DNA of 64,000 nt from Pseudideonella sakaiensis (GCF_001293525.1 NZ_BBYR01000039.1:1-64000); one strand, 5' to 3'; positions 50,948-61,034 are shown, counted from the first letter of the stretch. The notes: generated by a model from the letters alone, not told the origin. Numbers and translations are program-made.

Positions 50948-53302
50948 TCAGCCGCCCGGGTAGGGCGGCTCGCGGTCGCGCGTGGACATCGGCAGCACCG
51001 GCGCGGTGAAGGCGGGCGCGGTCTCGCCAGGCGCGGGCTCGCCGCCGCCTTCGACGGGCGGGGGCTCGGGCGGCAGCAGCGGCTCCGGCGGGGGCGGCAC
51101 CACCACCGGGAACAGGCCCTCCAGCGGCGTCAGGCCGGTCTTCTGGCCCTGGCGAAGCACGTCGCCGACGATGCGCAGCGCGTTGTGCGCGCCCTGGCCC
51201 CAGTAGGCACTGCGCAAGGTGACGCGCGGGTCGTTGAAGCCGACCCAGGCGCCGGCCACCAGGTCGGGGTTCATCACGATGAACCAGCCGTCGGTGTTGT
51301 TCTGGGCGGTACCGGTCTTGCCGGCGAGGTCGCCGCGCACGCCGAACTCGCCGCGCAGCGAGGCGCCGGTACCGCGCTGCACCACGCCGCGCATCACGTC
51401 GACCAGGCGCTCGGCCACGCCGCGGTCGATCACCGGCACGGCCGCATCGGCCGCGTCGAAGCGCTCGATCACGCGGCCCTCGCGGTCGCTGACGTGGGTG
51501 ATCAGCAGCGGGGCGCGGTACTGGCCGAGGCTGGCCAGCGTGCCGTAGGCACTGGCCATCTCGAGCAGCGAGACGGGGCTGGTGCCCAGCGCCAGCGAGG
51601 GCACCGGGTCGAGCGGCGAGCGGATGCCGGCGGCGCGCGCGAAGCGCACCACGGCCGGCGCGCCGACCTGCTGCATCACCTGGGCGGTGATCGTGTTCTT
51701 CGACTGCACCAGGCCCTCGCGCAGCGTCATCGGCAGGCCGCTCGCGCCGCCCATGTCGGTGGGCCGCCAGACACGGCCGTCGCCGAGCGGGAAGTCGGTT
51801 TCCTGGTCGAGGAACTCGCGCTCGGTGGACAGCCCCTGCGCGATCGCCGCGCCGTAGACGAAGGGCTTGAAGGTCGAGCCCGGCTGGCGCCGGGCCTGCG
51901 CCACGTGGTCGTACTGGTCGAGCCCGTAGTCGGGGCTGCCGATCCAGGCGCGCACCGCGCCGGAGTTCGGGTCCAGCGCGACGAAGCCGGCCGACAGCCG
52001 GGTCTTGTCCTCGCGCAGCCGGTCCATCGTCGCGGCATCGCCCAGCACCCGGGCCAGCGCCGCGGCCTCGCCGTCGCCGGCCGCGCGTGCGGCCTTGTAG
52101 GCCGCGCTGCCGCGCGCCATCTCCTCGAGCAGCTCGGGGCGCTGGCGCCAGAAGTGCGCGAAGGGGTTCTTCGGCGGCGCCATGCCCGGGCGCGCGCTCT
52201 GCAGCCGGGCCTCGCTCCACTCGCGCGCAGCCACCCGCTGCAGCCCGGCCACCTGGTCCGTGACCGCCTGCTGCGCCAGGCGCTGCAGCCGGGCATCGAT
52301 GGTGGTGTGGATCACCACGCCGTCGCGGTCGAGGTCGACGTCGCGGCTGTCGGCCCAGTCCATCAGTCGCTCGCGCAGGTGCTCGACGAAGTGCCGCGCC
52401 TGGCCGATGTCGCCCTCCTCGGGCCGGCGGAACTGCAGCGCCAGCGGGCGCGTCTTCAGGCGCTGGAAGTCCGCCTCGGCCAGCAGGCCGTGCTTGACCA
52501 TCTGCGCCAGCACCACGTTGCGCCGCTCGCGCGCACGCTCGGGATGGCGCACCGGGTTGTAGCGGTGGCTGCCCTTCAGCATGCCGACCAGCGTGGCGGC
52601 CTGCACCGTGTCCAGCTCGGCGGCGCTGGTGTCGAAGTAGGTGCGCGCGGCCATCTCGAAGCCGCGCACGTTGTAGAGGAAGGGCGCGACGTTCAGGTAG
52701 GCCTCGAGGATCTCCTGCTTGCTGCTGTAGCGCTCCAGCCGCACCGCGGTGATCGCCTCGCGCAGCTTGCGGTTGAGGTTGACGCGGTTGCCGATCTCCT
52801 GCGGGAAGAGGTTGCGCGCCAGCTGCTGCGTGAGCGTCGAGGCACCCTGCATGTTGCCGCGCACGATCGCCCAGGCCGAGCCGGCGATGCGCCAGAGGTC
52901 CAGCCCGTGGTGCTCGTAGAAGCGGTGGTCCTCGGTGGCCACGAGCGCCTGCACCACCGCGGGCGACACGTCCTTCAGCGCCACCGGCGCCTGGTAGGCG
53001 GCGGCGAAGCGGCCGATCACCTCGCCGTCGGCCGACACGATCACGCTCGGCCGCGCGGTGCTGGCGGCACGCAGCTCCTCGACCGACGGCGTCGTCACCA
53101 CCAGCACGCCGAGGTAGGCGGCGAAGCCGAGCGCCAGCACGCCCAGGCCGATCAGCAGCGCCCGCGCGCGCCGCCCCCAGGCGTAGCCATCGAAGCGCGG
53201 CGCGCGCGTGGGCGGGCGCAGCGGCGCGTCCGCATCGCCGTGGATCGGCGGCTCGTCGTGCGGGGCGCCGCCAGGGCGCGCGGGATCGTCAGGAGAGGGC
53301 AT
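50948..53302 (-). CDS. Class A penicillin-binding protein (PBP1 type)
   Basis: A 784-residue bifunctional peptidoglycan synthase. A cytoplasmic Pro-rich lead and one membrane helix (about residues 47-70) are followed by a GT51 transglycosylase domain with ATEDHRFYEHHG (Glu124) and GASTLTQQLARNLF. The transpeptidase domain has the serine motif STFK (in RQPGSTFKPFVYG), SKN (VQSKNTITA) and KTG (LAGKTGTAQ). The C-terminus is Pro/Glu-rich. It polymerises and cross-links murein in the periplasm. ATG 53302 was chosen over a longer frame from 53335. Confidence 0.93.
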   Translation of the reverse strand: MPSPDDPARPGGAPHDEPPIHGDADAPLRPPTRAPRFDGYAWGRRARALLIGLGVLALGFAAYLGVLVVTTPSVEELRAASTARPSVIVSADGEVIGRFAAAYQAPVALKDVSPAVVQALVATEDHRFYEHHGLDLWRIAGSAWAIVRGNMQGASTLTQQLARNLFPQEIGNRVNLNRKLREAITAVRLERYSSKQEILEAYLNVAPFLYNVRGFEMAARTYFDTSAAELDTVQAATLVGMLKGSHRYNPVRHPERARERRNVVLAQMVKHGLLAEADFQRLKTRPLALQFRRPEEGDIGQARHFVEHLRERLMDWADSRDVDLDRDGVVIHTTIDARLQRLAQQAVTDQVAGLQRVAAREWSEARLQSARPGMAPPKNPFAHFWRQRPELLEEMARGSAAYKAARAAGDGEAAALARVLGDAATMDRLREDKTRLSAGFVALDPNSGAVRAWIGSPDYGLDQYDHVAQARRQPGSTFKPFVYGAAIAQGLSTEREFLDQETDFPLGDGRVWRPTDMGGASGLPMTLREGLVQSKNTITAQVMQQVGAPAVVRFARAAGIRSPLDPVPSLALGTSPVSLLEMASAYGTLASLGQYRAPLLITHVSDREGRVIERFDAADAAVPVIDRGVAERLVDVMRGVVQRGTGASLRGEFGVRGDLAGKTGTAQNNTDGWFIVMNPDLVAGAWVGFNDPRVTLRSAYWGQGAHNALRIVGDVLRQGQKTGLTPLEGLFPVVVPPPPEPLLPPEPPPVEGGGEPAPGETAPAFTAPVLPMSTRDREPPYPGG

Positions 53303-53469
53303 GGACCGGCGGGACTCCGTGCGGGCGCCGCCCACCCCGGCGGCGCATCATGGTGACAGCCGCGGCAGGCCGCGGCCAGCGGCCGGCGCCGCGGGGCGGC
53401 GTCGGACGGCGCCCACAGGGTAAACCGCCACGCGCGCGGCCCTGTGAGCGGATGCATTCGGTCGCCGTG

Positions 53470-54705
53470 TCACGGCGACCCCGGCGTGCCGGGCGGCGCA
53501 GGGTTCCCGGCCGCCCCGGGGCCAGGCTGCACCGCCGGGCCGGCCAGCCGGGCGAGCTTCCCGGCATACCGCGCGGCCTCGCCGCGGGTCAGGCTGCGCT
53601 CGCTGGCCAGCCGCAGCTGCTCGCGCGCGCCGTCGAGGTGGCCCAGCGCGGCCTCGGCCCGGGCCAGCGCGAAATGGACCTCGGCCTGGTCCGGCGCCCG
53701 CGCCAGCTCGGCCTCGAACAGGCGGCGCGCCTCCTCGGCACGGCCCTGCGCGAGCGCGGCCAGGCCGAGGCGGTAGTCGTGCTGCGGCGGCGCACCCTCC
53801 AGCGCGAGCAGGCGGCGTGCGGTCGCGCGGGCCTCGTCGGACCGGCCGCTGCGCTCGAGCAGCAGCACCAGGTTGGCGAGCAGCCGGGTGTCGTCCGGAT
53901 CACGCGCCAGGCCGCGGCGCAGCAGGGCCTCGGCCGGCTGCAGCAGACCGCGGCGCAGGTAGACCACGGCCAGCGTGTTGTGCCCGGCCAGTTCGGCCGG
54001 CGCCTGCCGCACGGCCTCGCGCGCCCACCAGTAGGCGGCGTCGAGCCGGCCCTCGGCGAGCGCCTCGGCGGCGCGGTTGTTCATGTACATGCCCACCAGG
54101 GTCGCTTCGTCCAGCGGCTCGCTGCGCTGGCGCTCCAGCGCCTGCGGCGGCAGGAAGTCGATGGTCAGCGTGCGCAGCGCGGCGAAGCCGCTGCGCGGCT
54201 CGCGCAGCGGCTGGACCAAGGCGACGTTGACGTGGCCGGACGTGACGTAGAGGTCGCCACTGCGCCGCCACGGGTCGTCGACGCGCACGCGCCGGTAGTA
54301 CACCGGCAGCCCGAGGTGCTTCGCGAACGCGGCGGTCAGCAGCACCAGCGACAGGCAGTTGCCGGCGCGCGCCTCGAAGGCCTCGGCTGCGGTGCGGGTG
54401 CGCTCGGCGTCGTACTCGAGGCGCTGGCGCTGCAGCATGGCCGCGGCCAGCGCGTCCACCGCGCCGAGGCGGCGCGCCGCCGCGGCCAGCTCGCCGTCGG
54501 CGTAGGCCCGCATCGGCGCGTCCAGCGCGAACAGCCGCGCGGCCTCCGGCGGCTCGGCCGGCGCCGCGAAGTGCGCATCCTGGAAGGGGCCCGGCTCGAC
54601 CGGCGGCGGGCTGGCACAGGCGCCGAGCCCGAGCGCCAGCAGCGCCGCGAGCAGCGGCTGCCCGCGCGGGCGCCCGGCCCGCTTTCCGCTGTCGCTCGTC
54701 CGCAT
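53470..54705 (-). CDS. TPR-repeat lipoprotein with a transglutaminase-like segment
   Basis: A 411-residue protein with a lipobox LGLGAC (Cys30). Residues about 90-150 contain FEARAGNCLSLVLLTAAFAKHLGLPVYYRR, the N-C-x-S pattern of bacterial transglutaminase-like folds, then a conserved His in SGHVNVALV. From about residue 190 on, several TPR-like helix pairs follow (AAEALAEGRLDAAYWWAREAV, LLRRGLARDPDDTRLLANLVLLLERSGRSDEA). It is a membrane-attached periplasmic protein of unknown role, perhaps in envelope assembly. The frame upstream of 54705 is antisense-like. Confidence 0.8.
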   Translation of the reverse strand: MRTSDSGKRAGRPRGQPLLAALLALGLGACASPPPVEPGPFQDAHFAAPAEPPEAARLFALDAPMRAYADGELAAAARRLGAVDALAAAMLQRQRLEYDAERTRTAAEAFEARAGNCLSLVLLTAAFAKHLGLPVYYRRVRVDDPWRRSGDLYVTSGHVNVALVQPLREPRSGFAALRTLTIDFLPPQALERQRSEPLDEATLVGMYMNNRAAEALAEGRLDAAYWWAREAVRQAPAELAGHNTLAVVYLRRGLLQPAEALLRRGLARDPDDTRLLANLVLLLERSGRSDEARATARRLLALEGAPPQHDYRLGLAALAQGRAEEARRLFEAELARAPDQAEVHFALARAEAALGHLDGAREQLRLASERSLTRGEAARYAGKLARLAGPAVQPGPGAAGNPAPPGTPGSP

Positions 54706-54788
54706 CCCGGCCTCCGCTGTCCCTCGTCGCGCGCATGCTGCCACGGCGCGGCGCGCGGCGACGGCCGATGCCGGGGCTGCGCGTGCGG

Positions 54789-56177
54789 TCATCGCGGATC
54801 CGCCCGGCCGGCAGAGGCCGGGGCAGGCGCCGGGGCCAGCGCCGCCGCACGCAGCGCGACGATCGCGTCCGCCATCGCCCGCGCCGCGCCGCGGTGTGCG
54901 GCCGCGAAGCGCAGCGCGGCCGCCGCGCGTGCCTCGCGCTGCGCGGGGTCGCCGGCCCAGGCGCAGGCCAGGCCGACGGCCTCGTCCAGGTCGGCGACGC
55001 GCCGCGCCGCACCGGCCTCGAGCGCCGCATCGGCGGCGTCGGCGAAGTTGAAGGTGCTCGGGCCGAGCAGCAGCGGGCAGCCGCAGGCGGCGGCCTCGAT
55101 CAGGTTCTGCCCGCCGAGCGGCGCGAAGCTGCCGCCCAGCAGCGCCACCTCCGCCGCCGCGTAATAGCTTGCCAGCTCGCCCAGGCTGTCGCCGAGCCAG
55201 ACCTCGGCCGCGAGCGCTTCGGGCGGGGGCTGCGCGTCCCAGCCGCTGCGGCGCGCGAGCCGCCAGCCGGCGGCCTCGATGCGCCGCGCCACCTCGTCGA
55301 AGCGCTGCGGGTGACGCGGCACGACCACCAGCAGCGGCCGCGCCGCGGCGCCCGCGGCGCCCGCCGCGGCCGGCCCGCCGACGGCGCGGCCCCAGGCCGC
55401 CAGCAGGGCCTCCTCCTCGCCCTCGCGGGTGCTGGCGGCCAGCACCACCGGGCGGCCGACGCGGGCGCGCCAGGCGCGTCCGCGCGCGAGCTGCTCCGGG
55501 GCCGGCGTCATGTCGTACTTCAGCTGACCGCAGACCTGCACCTGCCGCACGCCGGCCTCGCGCAGCCGGCGCGCGTCGTCCGGGCCCTGGGCCAGCGCCT
55601 CGGCCAGGCCGCGCGCGGCCGGGCCGAGCAGCGCGTCGACGCGCCGGCCGCGCCGCAGGCTGCGCTCGCTCAGGCGCGCATTGGCCAGCAGCATCGGCAC
55701 GCCGGCCCGCCCGGCGGCGGCGATCAGCGCGGGCCAGACCTCGGTCTCCATCAGCACGCCGACCACGGGCCGGTGCCGGGCCAGGAAGCGGCGCACCGCA
55801 CCGGGGCTGTCCCAGGGCAGCCAGGCCTGGACGTCGCCGGGCCGCAGCAGCGCCGCGCCGGCGGCGCGGCCGGTCGCCGTGCCGTGCGTCCAGAGCACGC
55901 GCAGGCCGGGCTCGCGCTCGCGCAGGGCCTGCACCAGCGCAGCCGCGGCCCGCGTCTCGCCGAGCGAGACCGCATGCACCCAGAGCCGTCCGACCGCGTC
56001 GGGCGCCGCCCCGCCGCCCCAGCGCTCGGCCAGGAAGCGCCGGTACAGCGGCTCGCGCCGGCCGCGCCACAGGCAGCGCAGCAGCATCGCCGGCAGCAGC
56101 AGGCGCATCGCGACGCCGTAGGCCCACAGCGCCAGGCGCTGCGCGGCACCGGGCCGCGGGCCGGCGGCGGGGCTCAT
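54789..56177 (-). CDS. waaA: 3-deoxy-D-manno-octulosonic acid transferase
   Basis: A 462-residue GT-B glycosyltransferase that adds Kdo to lipid A precursor at the inner membrane. An N-terminal hydrophobic anchor (LALWAYGVAMRLLLPAMLL) precedes the acceptor domain with the catalytic Glu in LWVHAVSLGETRAA. Other blocks are VGVLMETEVWPALIAAAGRAGVP and, in the donor domain, LLGGSFAPLGGQNLIEAAACG. Its start overlaps the waaC stop by 4 bases, so LPS-core genes are coupled. Confidence 0.94.
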   Translation of the reverse strand: MSPAAGPRPGAAQRLALWAYGVAMRLLLPAMLLRCLWRGRREPLYRRFLAERWGGGAAPDAVGRLWVHAVSLGETRAAAALVQALREREPGLRVLWTHGTATGRAAGAALLRPGDVQAWLPWDSPGAVRRFLARHRPVVGVLMETEVWPALIAAAGRAGVPMLLANARLSERSLRRGRRVDALLGPAARGLAEALAQGPDDARRLREAGVRQVQVCGQLKYDMTPAPEQLARGRAWRARVGRPVVLAASTREGEEEALLAAWGRAVGGPAAAGAAGAAARPLLVVVPRHPQRFDEVARRIEAAGWRLARRSGWDAQPPPEALAAEVWLGDSLGELASYYAAAEVALLGGSFAPLGGQNLIEAAACGCPLLLGPSTFNFADAADAALEAGAARRVADLDEAVGLACAWAGDPAQREARAAAALRFAAAHRGAARAMADAIVALRAAALAPAPAPASAGRADPR

Positions 56178-57310
56178 CCCCCCGGACCCTCGGTCGGCGC
56201 CGGGCGCAGCGGCGGCGCCACCCGGTCGGGCGGCGCAGCGTCCGGGGGAGGCGAGGCCTGTGCCGGCCCGGCGGACACCCCCGCCGCCGCCACCACCTGC
56301 TGCCATGCGGCCCAGACCGCCTCCAGCGTCGGCGCGGGCCGGCCTTCCACCGACAGCTGGTGGCGGTGGCCGTGGGCCGGCTGCGGCCCGGTGCGCCAGG
56401 ACGTGGGCCAGTTGTAGAGCTGCACGTGCGGCCGCTCGAGCGCGACGGCGATGTGGCTCAGGCCGCTGTCGACCCCGACCACGGCCTGCACCGCGCCGAG
56501 CCGATCGGCCAGCGCGTCCAGCGGCAGGCGCGGCCAGACCGCAGCGGCCGGGCCGATCGCCGCGGCGATGCGCGCGGCGCGCGCGGCCTCGTCGGCGTCG
56601 GCCTGCGGCAGGCGCAGCCGCCAGCCGGCCTGCGCGAGGCGCCGGCCCAGCGCGACCCAGTCCGCCTCCGGCCAGCCCTTGTCCGCGCGCGACGTGCCGT
56701 GCACGAAGACGGCGACCGGGCCACCGGCGGGCGGCTCGGCCTCGGCCGCCGGCAGCGGCCGGGCCCGCAGCCCGAAGCGCGGCGGGCCCTCGGGCGCGCG
56801 GCCGGTGACCTGCCCGACCAGACAGCGCGAGCGGTCCAGCGCATGGATGCGCGACGGGACGGTCCACGCCCGGTCGACCAGCCAGCGCGCCGGCCACTCG
56901 TGGCTGGAGCCCTCGGTGCGGTTGGCGAGGCCATGGCGCGTGCCGCGCGCCAGGCGCGCGACGACGGCCGACTTCGTCAGGCCCTGCAGGTCGATCACCG
57001 CGTCGTAGTGCGCGGCGCCGAGGCGGGCGCGGAAGGCGCGCCACTCGGCGCGCACCGCCGCCGTCCACCAGGCCTTGCGCCAGCGGCGCAGCGGGCACTC
57101 GATCACGCCGTCGACACCGTCGACGCGGCGCACCAGCGGCGCGAACGCCGGCTCGACCACCCAGTCGACCCGCACGCCGGGCCAGGCCCGGTGCAGGTCG
57201 TGCACGACGGGCATCGCATGCACCACGTCGCCGAGCGAGGACAGCTTGACGATCAGCACCCGCCGCGGCGGCGCGGGCGCGGGGTCGGCGGCCGGCGGCA
57301 CGGGATCCAT
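56174..57310 (-). CDS. waaC: Lipopolysaccharide heptosyltransferase I
   Basis: A 378-residue GT9 glycosyltransferase. It has RVLIVKLSSLGDVVHAMPVVHDL, the WaaC opening, then VIDLQGLTKSAVVARLA, FVHGTSRADKGWPEADW and the donor block AVVGVDSGLSHIAVALERPHVQLY. It adds the first heptose to Kdo in the LPS inner core. A C-terminal Pro/Ala-rich extension of about 45 residues is unusual. It lies 38 bases downstream of the phosphomannomutase gene. Confidence 0.92.
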   Translation of the reverse strand: MDPVPPAADPAPAPPRRVLIVKLSSLGDVVHAMPVVHDLHRAWPGVRVDWVVEPAFAPLVRRVDGVDGVIECPLRRWRKAWWTAAVRAEWRAFRARLGAAHYDAVIDLQGLTKSAVVARLARGTRHGLANRTEGSSHEWPARWLVDRAWTVPSRIHALDRSRCLVGQVTGRAPEGPPRFGLRARPLPAAEAEPPAGGPVAVFVHGTSRADKGWPEADWVALGRRLAQAGWRLRLPQADADEAARAARIAAAIGPAAAVWPRLPLDALADRLGAVQAVVGVDSGLSHIAVALERPHVQLYNWPTSWRTGPQPAHGHRHQLSVEGRPAPTLEAVWAAWQQVVAAAGVSAGPAQASPPPDAAPPDRVAPPLRPAPTEGPGG

Positions 57311-57348
57311 CGCAGGCGGCGGGCGCCGGGCCGGGGCCGCGGGGCCGG

Positions 57349-58737
57349 TCAGTGCGCCGAGGCCTCGACCTGCGCGTCCGGCTTGACGGCGCGCAGCGCC
57401 GCCATGAAGTCGGCCTGGATGCGTGCCAGCGCCTTCGGCGTGTGGCCCTCGAAGCGCAGCACCAGCACCGGCGTGGTGTTCGACGCGCGGATCAGCCCGA
57501 AGCCGTCCTTGAAGTCGGCGCGCAGGCCGTCGATGCGCACGATCTCGGCGCCGGGGAAGCGCGCCGTCTCGAGCAGGCGGCGCACCACCTCCTTCGGCTC
57601 GCCCTCGGCGCAGGGCACGTTCAGCTCGGGCGTGCTGTGGCTGGTCGGCAGGCGGTTCAGCACCGCGCTCGGGTCGGTGCTGCGCGAGACGATCTCGAGC
57701 AGCCGCGCCGCGGTGTAGGTGGCGTCGTCGAAGCCGTACCAGCGCTCGCGGAAGAAGATGTGGCCGCTCATCTCGCCGGCCAGCGGCGCGCGCGTCTTCT
57801 TCAGCTGGGCCTTGATCAGCGAGTGGCCCGTCTTGTACATCACCGGCTGGCCGCCGGCCTTGCGGATCACCGGCGCGAGGCGCTGCGAGCACTTGACGTC
57901 GTAGATCACCGCGGCGCCCGGGTTGCGCTTCAGCACGTCGGTGGCGAACAGCATGATCTGCCGGTCGGGGTAGATGATCTGGCCGTCCCGGGTGACGACG
58001 CCGAGGCGGTCGCCGTCGCCGTCGAAGGCCAGGCCGAGGTCGGCGCGGCGGCGCTTCACGGTGCGGATCAGCTCCTTCAGGTTCTCGGGCTTGCTCGGAT
58101 CGGGGTGGTGGTTCGGGAAGTTGCCGTCCACCTCGGAGTACAGCTCGATCACCTCGTTGCCCAGCGCACGCAGGATGGCCGGCGCGGTGGCGCCCGGGAT
58201 GCCGTTGCCGGAGTCGACGACGATCTTCAGCGGCCGCTTCTGGCGGCAGTCGCCGACGATGCGGTGCAGGTACTCCTCGGCCACGTCCATGCGGCCGACG
58301 CGGCCCTCGCCGCGCACGTAGTCCTCGGCCTCCATGCGCCGGCGCAGGCCCTGGATGTCCTCGCCGTAGATCGCGCGGCCGGCCAGCACCATCTTGAAGC
58401 CGTTGTAGTCCTTCGGGTTGTGGCTGCCGGTCACCTGGATGCCGCTGTGGCAGCCCTTGCGCCCGCGGGTGGCGGCCACGTAGTAGAGCATCGGCGTGGT
58501 CACCGGGCCCAGGTCCACCACGTCCAGCCCGGTCGACGCCAGGCCGCGGATCAGCGCCGCCGCCAGGCCGGGGCCGGACAGCCGTCCGTCGCGGCCGACC
58601 GCGACCGCCTTCTCGCCGGCACGCACCGCCTCGCTGCCGAAGGCCCGGCCGAGGTGCTCGGCGAAGGCCTCGTCGATGGTCTTGCCGACGATGCCGCGGA
58701 TGTCGTAGGCCTTGAAGTTGGACGCGTGGACTTGCAT
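57349..58737 (-). CDS. Phosphomannomutase/phosphoglucomutase
   Basis: A 462-residue alpha-D-phosphohexomutase. The phosphoserine loop is TGSHNP (103-108, Ser105), the Mg-binding loop is DGDGDR (239-244), the sugar loop is GEMSGH, and the phosphate-binding region is RASNTTPVL. The type resembles Pseudomonas AlgC, which interconverts mannose and glucose 6- and 1-phosphates for LPS and polysaccharides. ATG 58737 (MQVHASNFKAYDIRG) matches the family. It probably heads a unit with waaC and waaA. Confidence 0.93.
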   Translation of the reverse strand: MQVHASNFKAYDIRGIVGKTIDEAFAEHLGRAFGSEAVRAGEKAVAVGRDGRLSGPGLAAALIRGLASTGLDVVDLGPVTTPMLYYVAATRGRKGCHSGIQVTGSHNPKDYNGFKMVLAGRAIYGEDIQGLRRRMEAEDYVRGEGRVGRMDVAEEYLHRIVGDCRQKRPLKIVVDSGNGIPGATAPAILRALGNEVIELYSEVDGNFPNHHPDPSKPENLKELIRTVKRRRADLGLAFDGDGDRLGVVTRDGQIIYPDRQIMLFATDVLKRNPGAAVIYDVKCSQRLAPVIRKAGGQPVMYKTGHSLIKAQLKKTRAPLAGEMSGHIFFRERWYGFDDATYTAARLLEIVSRSTDPSAVLNRLPTSHSTPELNVPCAEGEPKEVVRRLLETARFPGAEIVRIDGLRADFKDGFGLIRASNTTPVLVLRFEGHTPKALARIQADFMAALRAVKPDAQVEASAH

Positions 58738-58871
58738 GGGCGCTGGGGTGGGCAAAAGCCGCGGATTGTAGGAGGGGGCCTCCGGCGGGCCGGCTCGCCA
58801 TCCGTCGCAGCCGCTGTCGATCCGTCGCGGCGCGGGCCGCCGGCCGGCGCGGCCTGCCTACACTGGCCCGC

Positions 58872-59984
58872 ATGCGCATCGACCGTCCGCTGCTGCGCGC
58901 CTCCTGGCGCTCCTGGGTCGCCAACGACGTCGACCCGGTCGGGCCGCCGTGGCTGCAGCCCGCCTGGACCCTGCTGTTCTGCGCCGGCGTGGCGCTCGGC
59001 TTCACGCTGCTCGGCATCGTCGCGCGCGGCGGCTCCTGGCGCGAGCCGGCCGCGTGGCCGCCGCTCTACGCGGCCAACCTCGTGATCTCGCTGGCCATCG
59101 GCGTCTGCGCCCACCTGCTGTACGCGGCGGTCGGCGCCTGGCTCGGCAAGCCGCGGCTGCGCCGCCTGGCGGGCTGGGGGCGCACCGCCTACACCAGCGG
59201 CATCCAGCTGCTGTCCGTCGCGCTGGGCTGGCCGATCGGCCTGTTGCTCGCCAGCCAGGTGATCGTGCTGGACGGCGTGAGCCAGCCGCCGGCCGGGCTG
59301 TTCGGCATGCTGCTGGTGGTGCTGCTCGTCACCGGCGTGATCTTCCAGTTCTTCGAGGTCCGGGCCCGCCAGATCCACGCCGAGCGGGCGGCCGCCGAGG
59401 CGCACCTGCGGCTGCTGCAGGGGCAGATCGAGCCGCACTTCCTGTTCAACACCCTGGCCAACGCGATCTCGCTGGTCGAGCAGGACCCGCCGCGCGCCCG
59501 GCAGCTGCTGGAGGCCTTCTCCGACGTGCTGCGCCAGTCGCTCGGCGGCCTGCGGCGCGACGACAGCACGGTGGGCGACGAGCTCGCGCTGGCCGAGGCC
59601 TACCTGCACCTGCTGCGCCTGCGCATGGGCGAGCGGCTGGACTTCCGGATCGACGCCGACCCGGCGCTGCATGACCAGCCGCTGCCAGCCCTGCTGCTGC
59701 AGCCGCTGGTGGAGAACGCGATCACCCACGGCCTGGAGCCGATGCTGGACGGCGGAACGGTGCGCGTGCACGTGCGCCGCGAGGCCGACCGCCTCGAGAT
59801 CGAGGTGCTCGACGACGGCGCGGGCCTGCCGCCGGCCGGCGCCTCGGCGCGCAGCGGCGGCCACGGCCTCGCGCTGGCAAACCTGCGCGAGCGCCTGGCG
59901 GCGCGCTACGGCGGCGCGGCCGGCCTCGCGCTGGAACCGGCGGCACCCGGCACGCGAGCCCGCCTGTGGCTGCCGGTCGGCTGA
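58872..59984 (+). CDS. LytS-type sensor histidine kinase (second pair)
   Basis: A 370-residue membrane kinase with four hydrophobic segments (about residues 30-160). The His-kinase block is LRLLQGQIEPHFLFNTLANAIS (His189), followed by ALLLQPLVENAITHGLEPM and a GHKL ATP site (VLDDGAGLPP, GGHGLALANLRERL). It is paralogous to the kinase at 46.3 kb. TACACT (58859-58864) ends 7 bases before the ATG with no Shine-Dalgarno, so the message may be leaderless. The partner regulator starts 83 bases downstream. Confidence 0.92.
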   Translation: MRIDRPLLRASWRSWVANDVDPVGPPWLQPAWTLLFCAGVALGFTLLGIVARGGSWREPAAWPPLYAANLVISLAIGVCAHLLYAAVGAWLGKPRLRRLAGWGRTAYTSGIQLLSVALGWPIGLLLASQVIVLDGVSQPPAGLFGMLLVVLLVTGVIFQFFEVRARQIHAERAAAEAHLRLLQGQIEPHFLFNTLANAISLVEQDPPRARQLLEAFSDVLRQSLGGLRRDDSTVGDELALAEAYLHLLRLRMGERLDFRIDADPALHDQPLPALLLQPLVENAITHGLEPMLDGGTVRVHVRREADRLEIEVLDDGAGLPPAGASARSGGHGLALANLRERLAARYGGAAGLALEPAAPGTRARLWLPVG

Positions 59985-60067
59985 CGCGGGGATCGACGCC
60001 GCCGAGCCCGTCCGTCCGCCCTTCTGCCAGCCCGCCCGTCACGCCCATCCAAGCTGCCAGTCGACCG

Positions 60068-60961
60068 ATGCCGACCGACGCCACCGACCCTGCCGAGCGC
60101 GACCCCGGTCCGGACCCCGGCACCGACGCCACCGCGCTGATCGCCGACGACGAGCCCCACCTCGCCGCCTTCCTGCAGCAGCAGCTCGCGATCGCCTGGC
60201 CGGCGCTGCGCGTCGTCGGCCTCGCGCGCAACGGCCCCGAGGCCGCGCAGGCCATCGCCGCGCTGGCGCCGGACGTGGCCTTCCTCGACATCCGGATGCC
60301 GGGGCTGAGCGGGCTCGAGGTGGCGCAGGGCATCGAGGGGCGCACGCGGGTCGTCTTCGTGACCGCCTACGACGCCTTCGCGGTGCAGGCCTTCGAGCAG
60401 GAGGCGGTGGACTACGTGCTCAAGCCCGTGCGTGCCGACCGCCTCGCGCGCACCGTGGCGCGCGTGCAGCGGGTGCTGGCCGCCGACCGGGCGGCGGACA
60501 CCGGCCCGGAGGCGGGCGCCGACGGGCCACCAGGCGCCGCGGGCGACGCCCCTGCCGGCGGCGCGGACGCCTCCGGCGAGGCCGGCCTGGCCGCCGTGCT
60601 GGCCCGCCTGCTGCCCGGCGGCACGGCCCCCGGCCCGCGCCTGCGCCACGTGCGGGCCAGCCGCGGCGAGCTGACCACGCTGGTCGACGTGGCCGAGGTG
60701 CGCTACTTCCATGCCGACGAGAAGTACACCGTCGTGCGCACCGCCGACGCCGAGCACCTGATCCGCACGCCGGTGGCCGAGCTGGCCCGGCAGCTCGACC
60801 CCGAGCGTTTCTGGCAGGTGCACCGCGCAACCATCGTCAACGTCGACCACCTCGCCGGCACGCGGCGCGATGCGCTCAGCCGCCTGTTCGTGCGCTTCCG
60901 CGACCTGGACCACGAGCTGCCGGTCAGCCGCGCCTACGTGCACCGCTTCCGCGCGATGTGA
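60068..60961 (+). CDS. LytTR-type response regulator (second pair)
   Basis: A 297-residue protein. After a Pro/Asp-rich lead of about 20 residues comes a receiver domain with Asp74 (VAFLDIRMPGLSG) and FVTAYDAFAVQAFEQEAVDYVLKPV. A Gly/Ala/Asp-rich linker leads to a LytTR DNA-binding domain (DVAEVRYFHADEKYTVV, FWQVHRATIVNVDHLAG). It closely parallels the first pair's regulator, including total length. Its targets are unknown. Confidence 0.92.
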   Translation: MPTDATDPAERDPGPDPGTDATALIADDEPHLAAFLQQQLAIAWPALRVVGLARNGPEAAQAIAALAPDVAFLDIRMPGLSGLEVAQGIEGRTRVVFVTAYDAFAVQAFEQEAVDYVLKPVRADRLARTVARVQRVLAADRAADTGPEAGADGPPGAAGDAPAGGADASGEAGLAAVLARLLPGGTAPGPRLRHVRASRGELTTLVDVAEVRYFHADEKYTVVRTADAEHLIRTPVAELARQLDPERFWQVHRATIVNVDHLAGTRRDALSRLFVRFRDLDHELPVSRAYVHRFRAM

Positions 60962-61034
60962 CGGCCCCCGGGCCGGGCGATCGCCACCGACAGCCAGATG
61001 TCCGGAAACGGCGAGTCGCCGCGCCGTCGCTGCC

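Noticed and set aside
54706-56127. N-terminal extension of the TPR lipoprotein over waaA
   Set aside because: It is antisense-type composition in a different frame of the waaA gene. The lipobox start at 54705 is normal.
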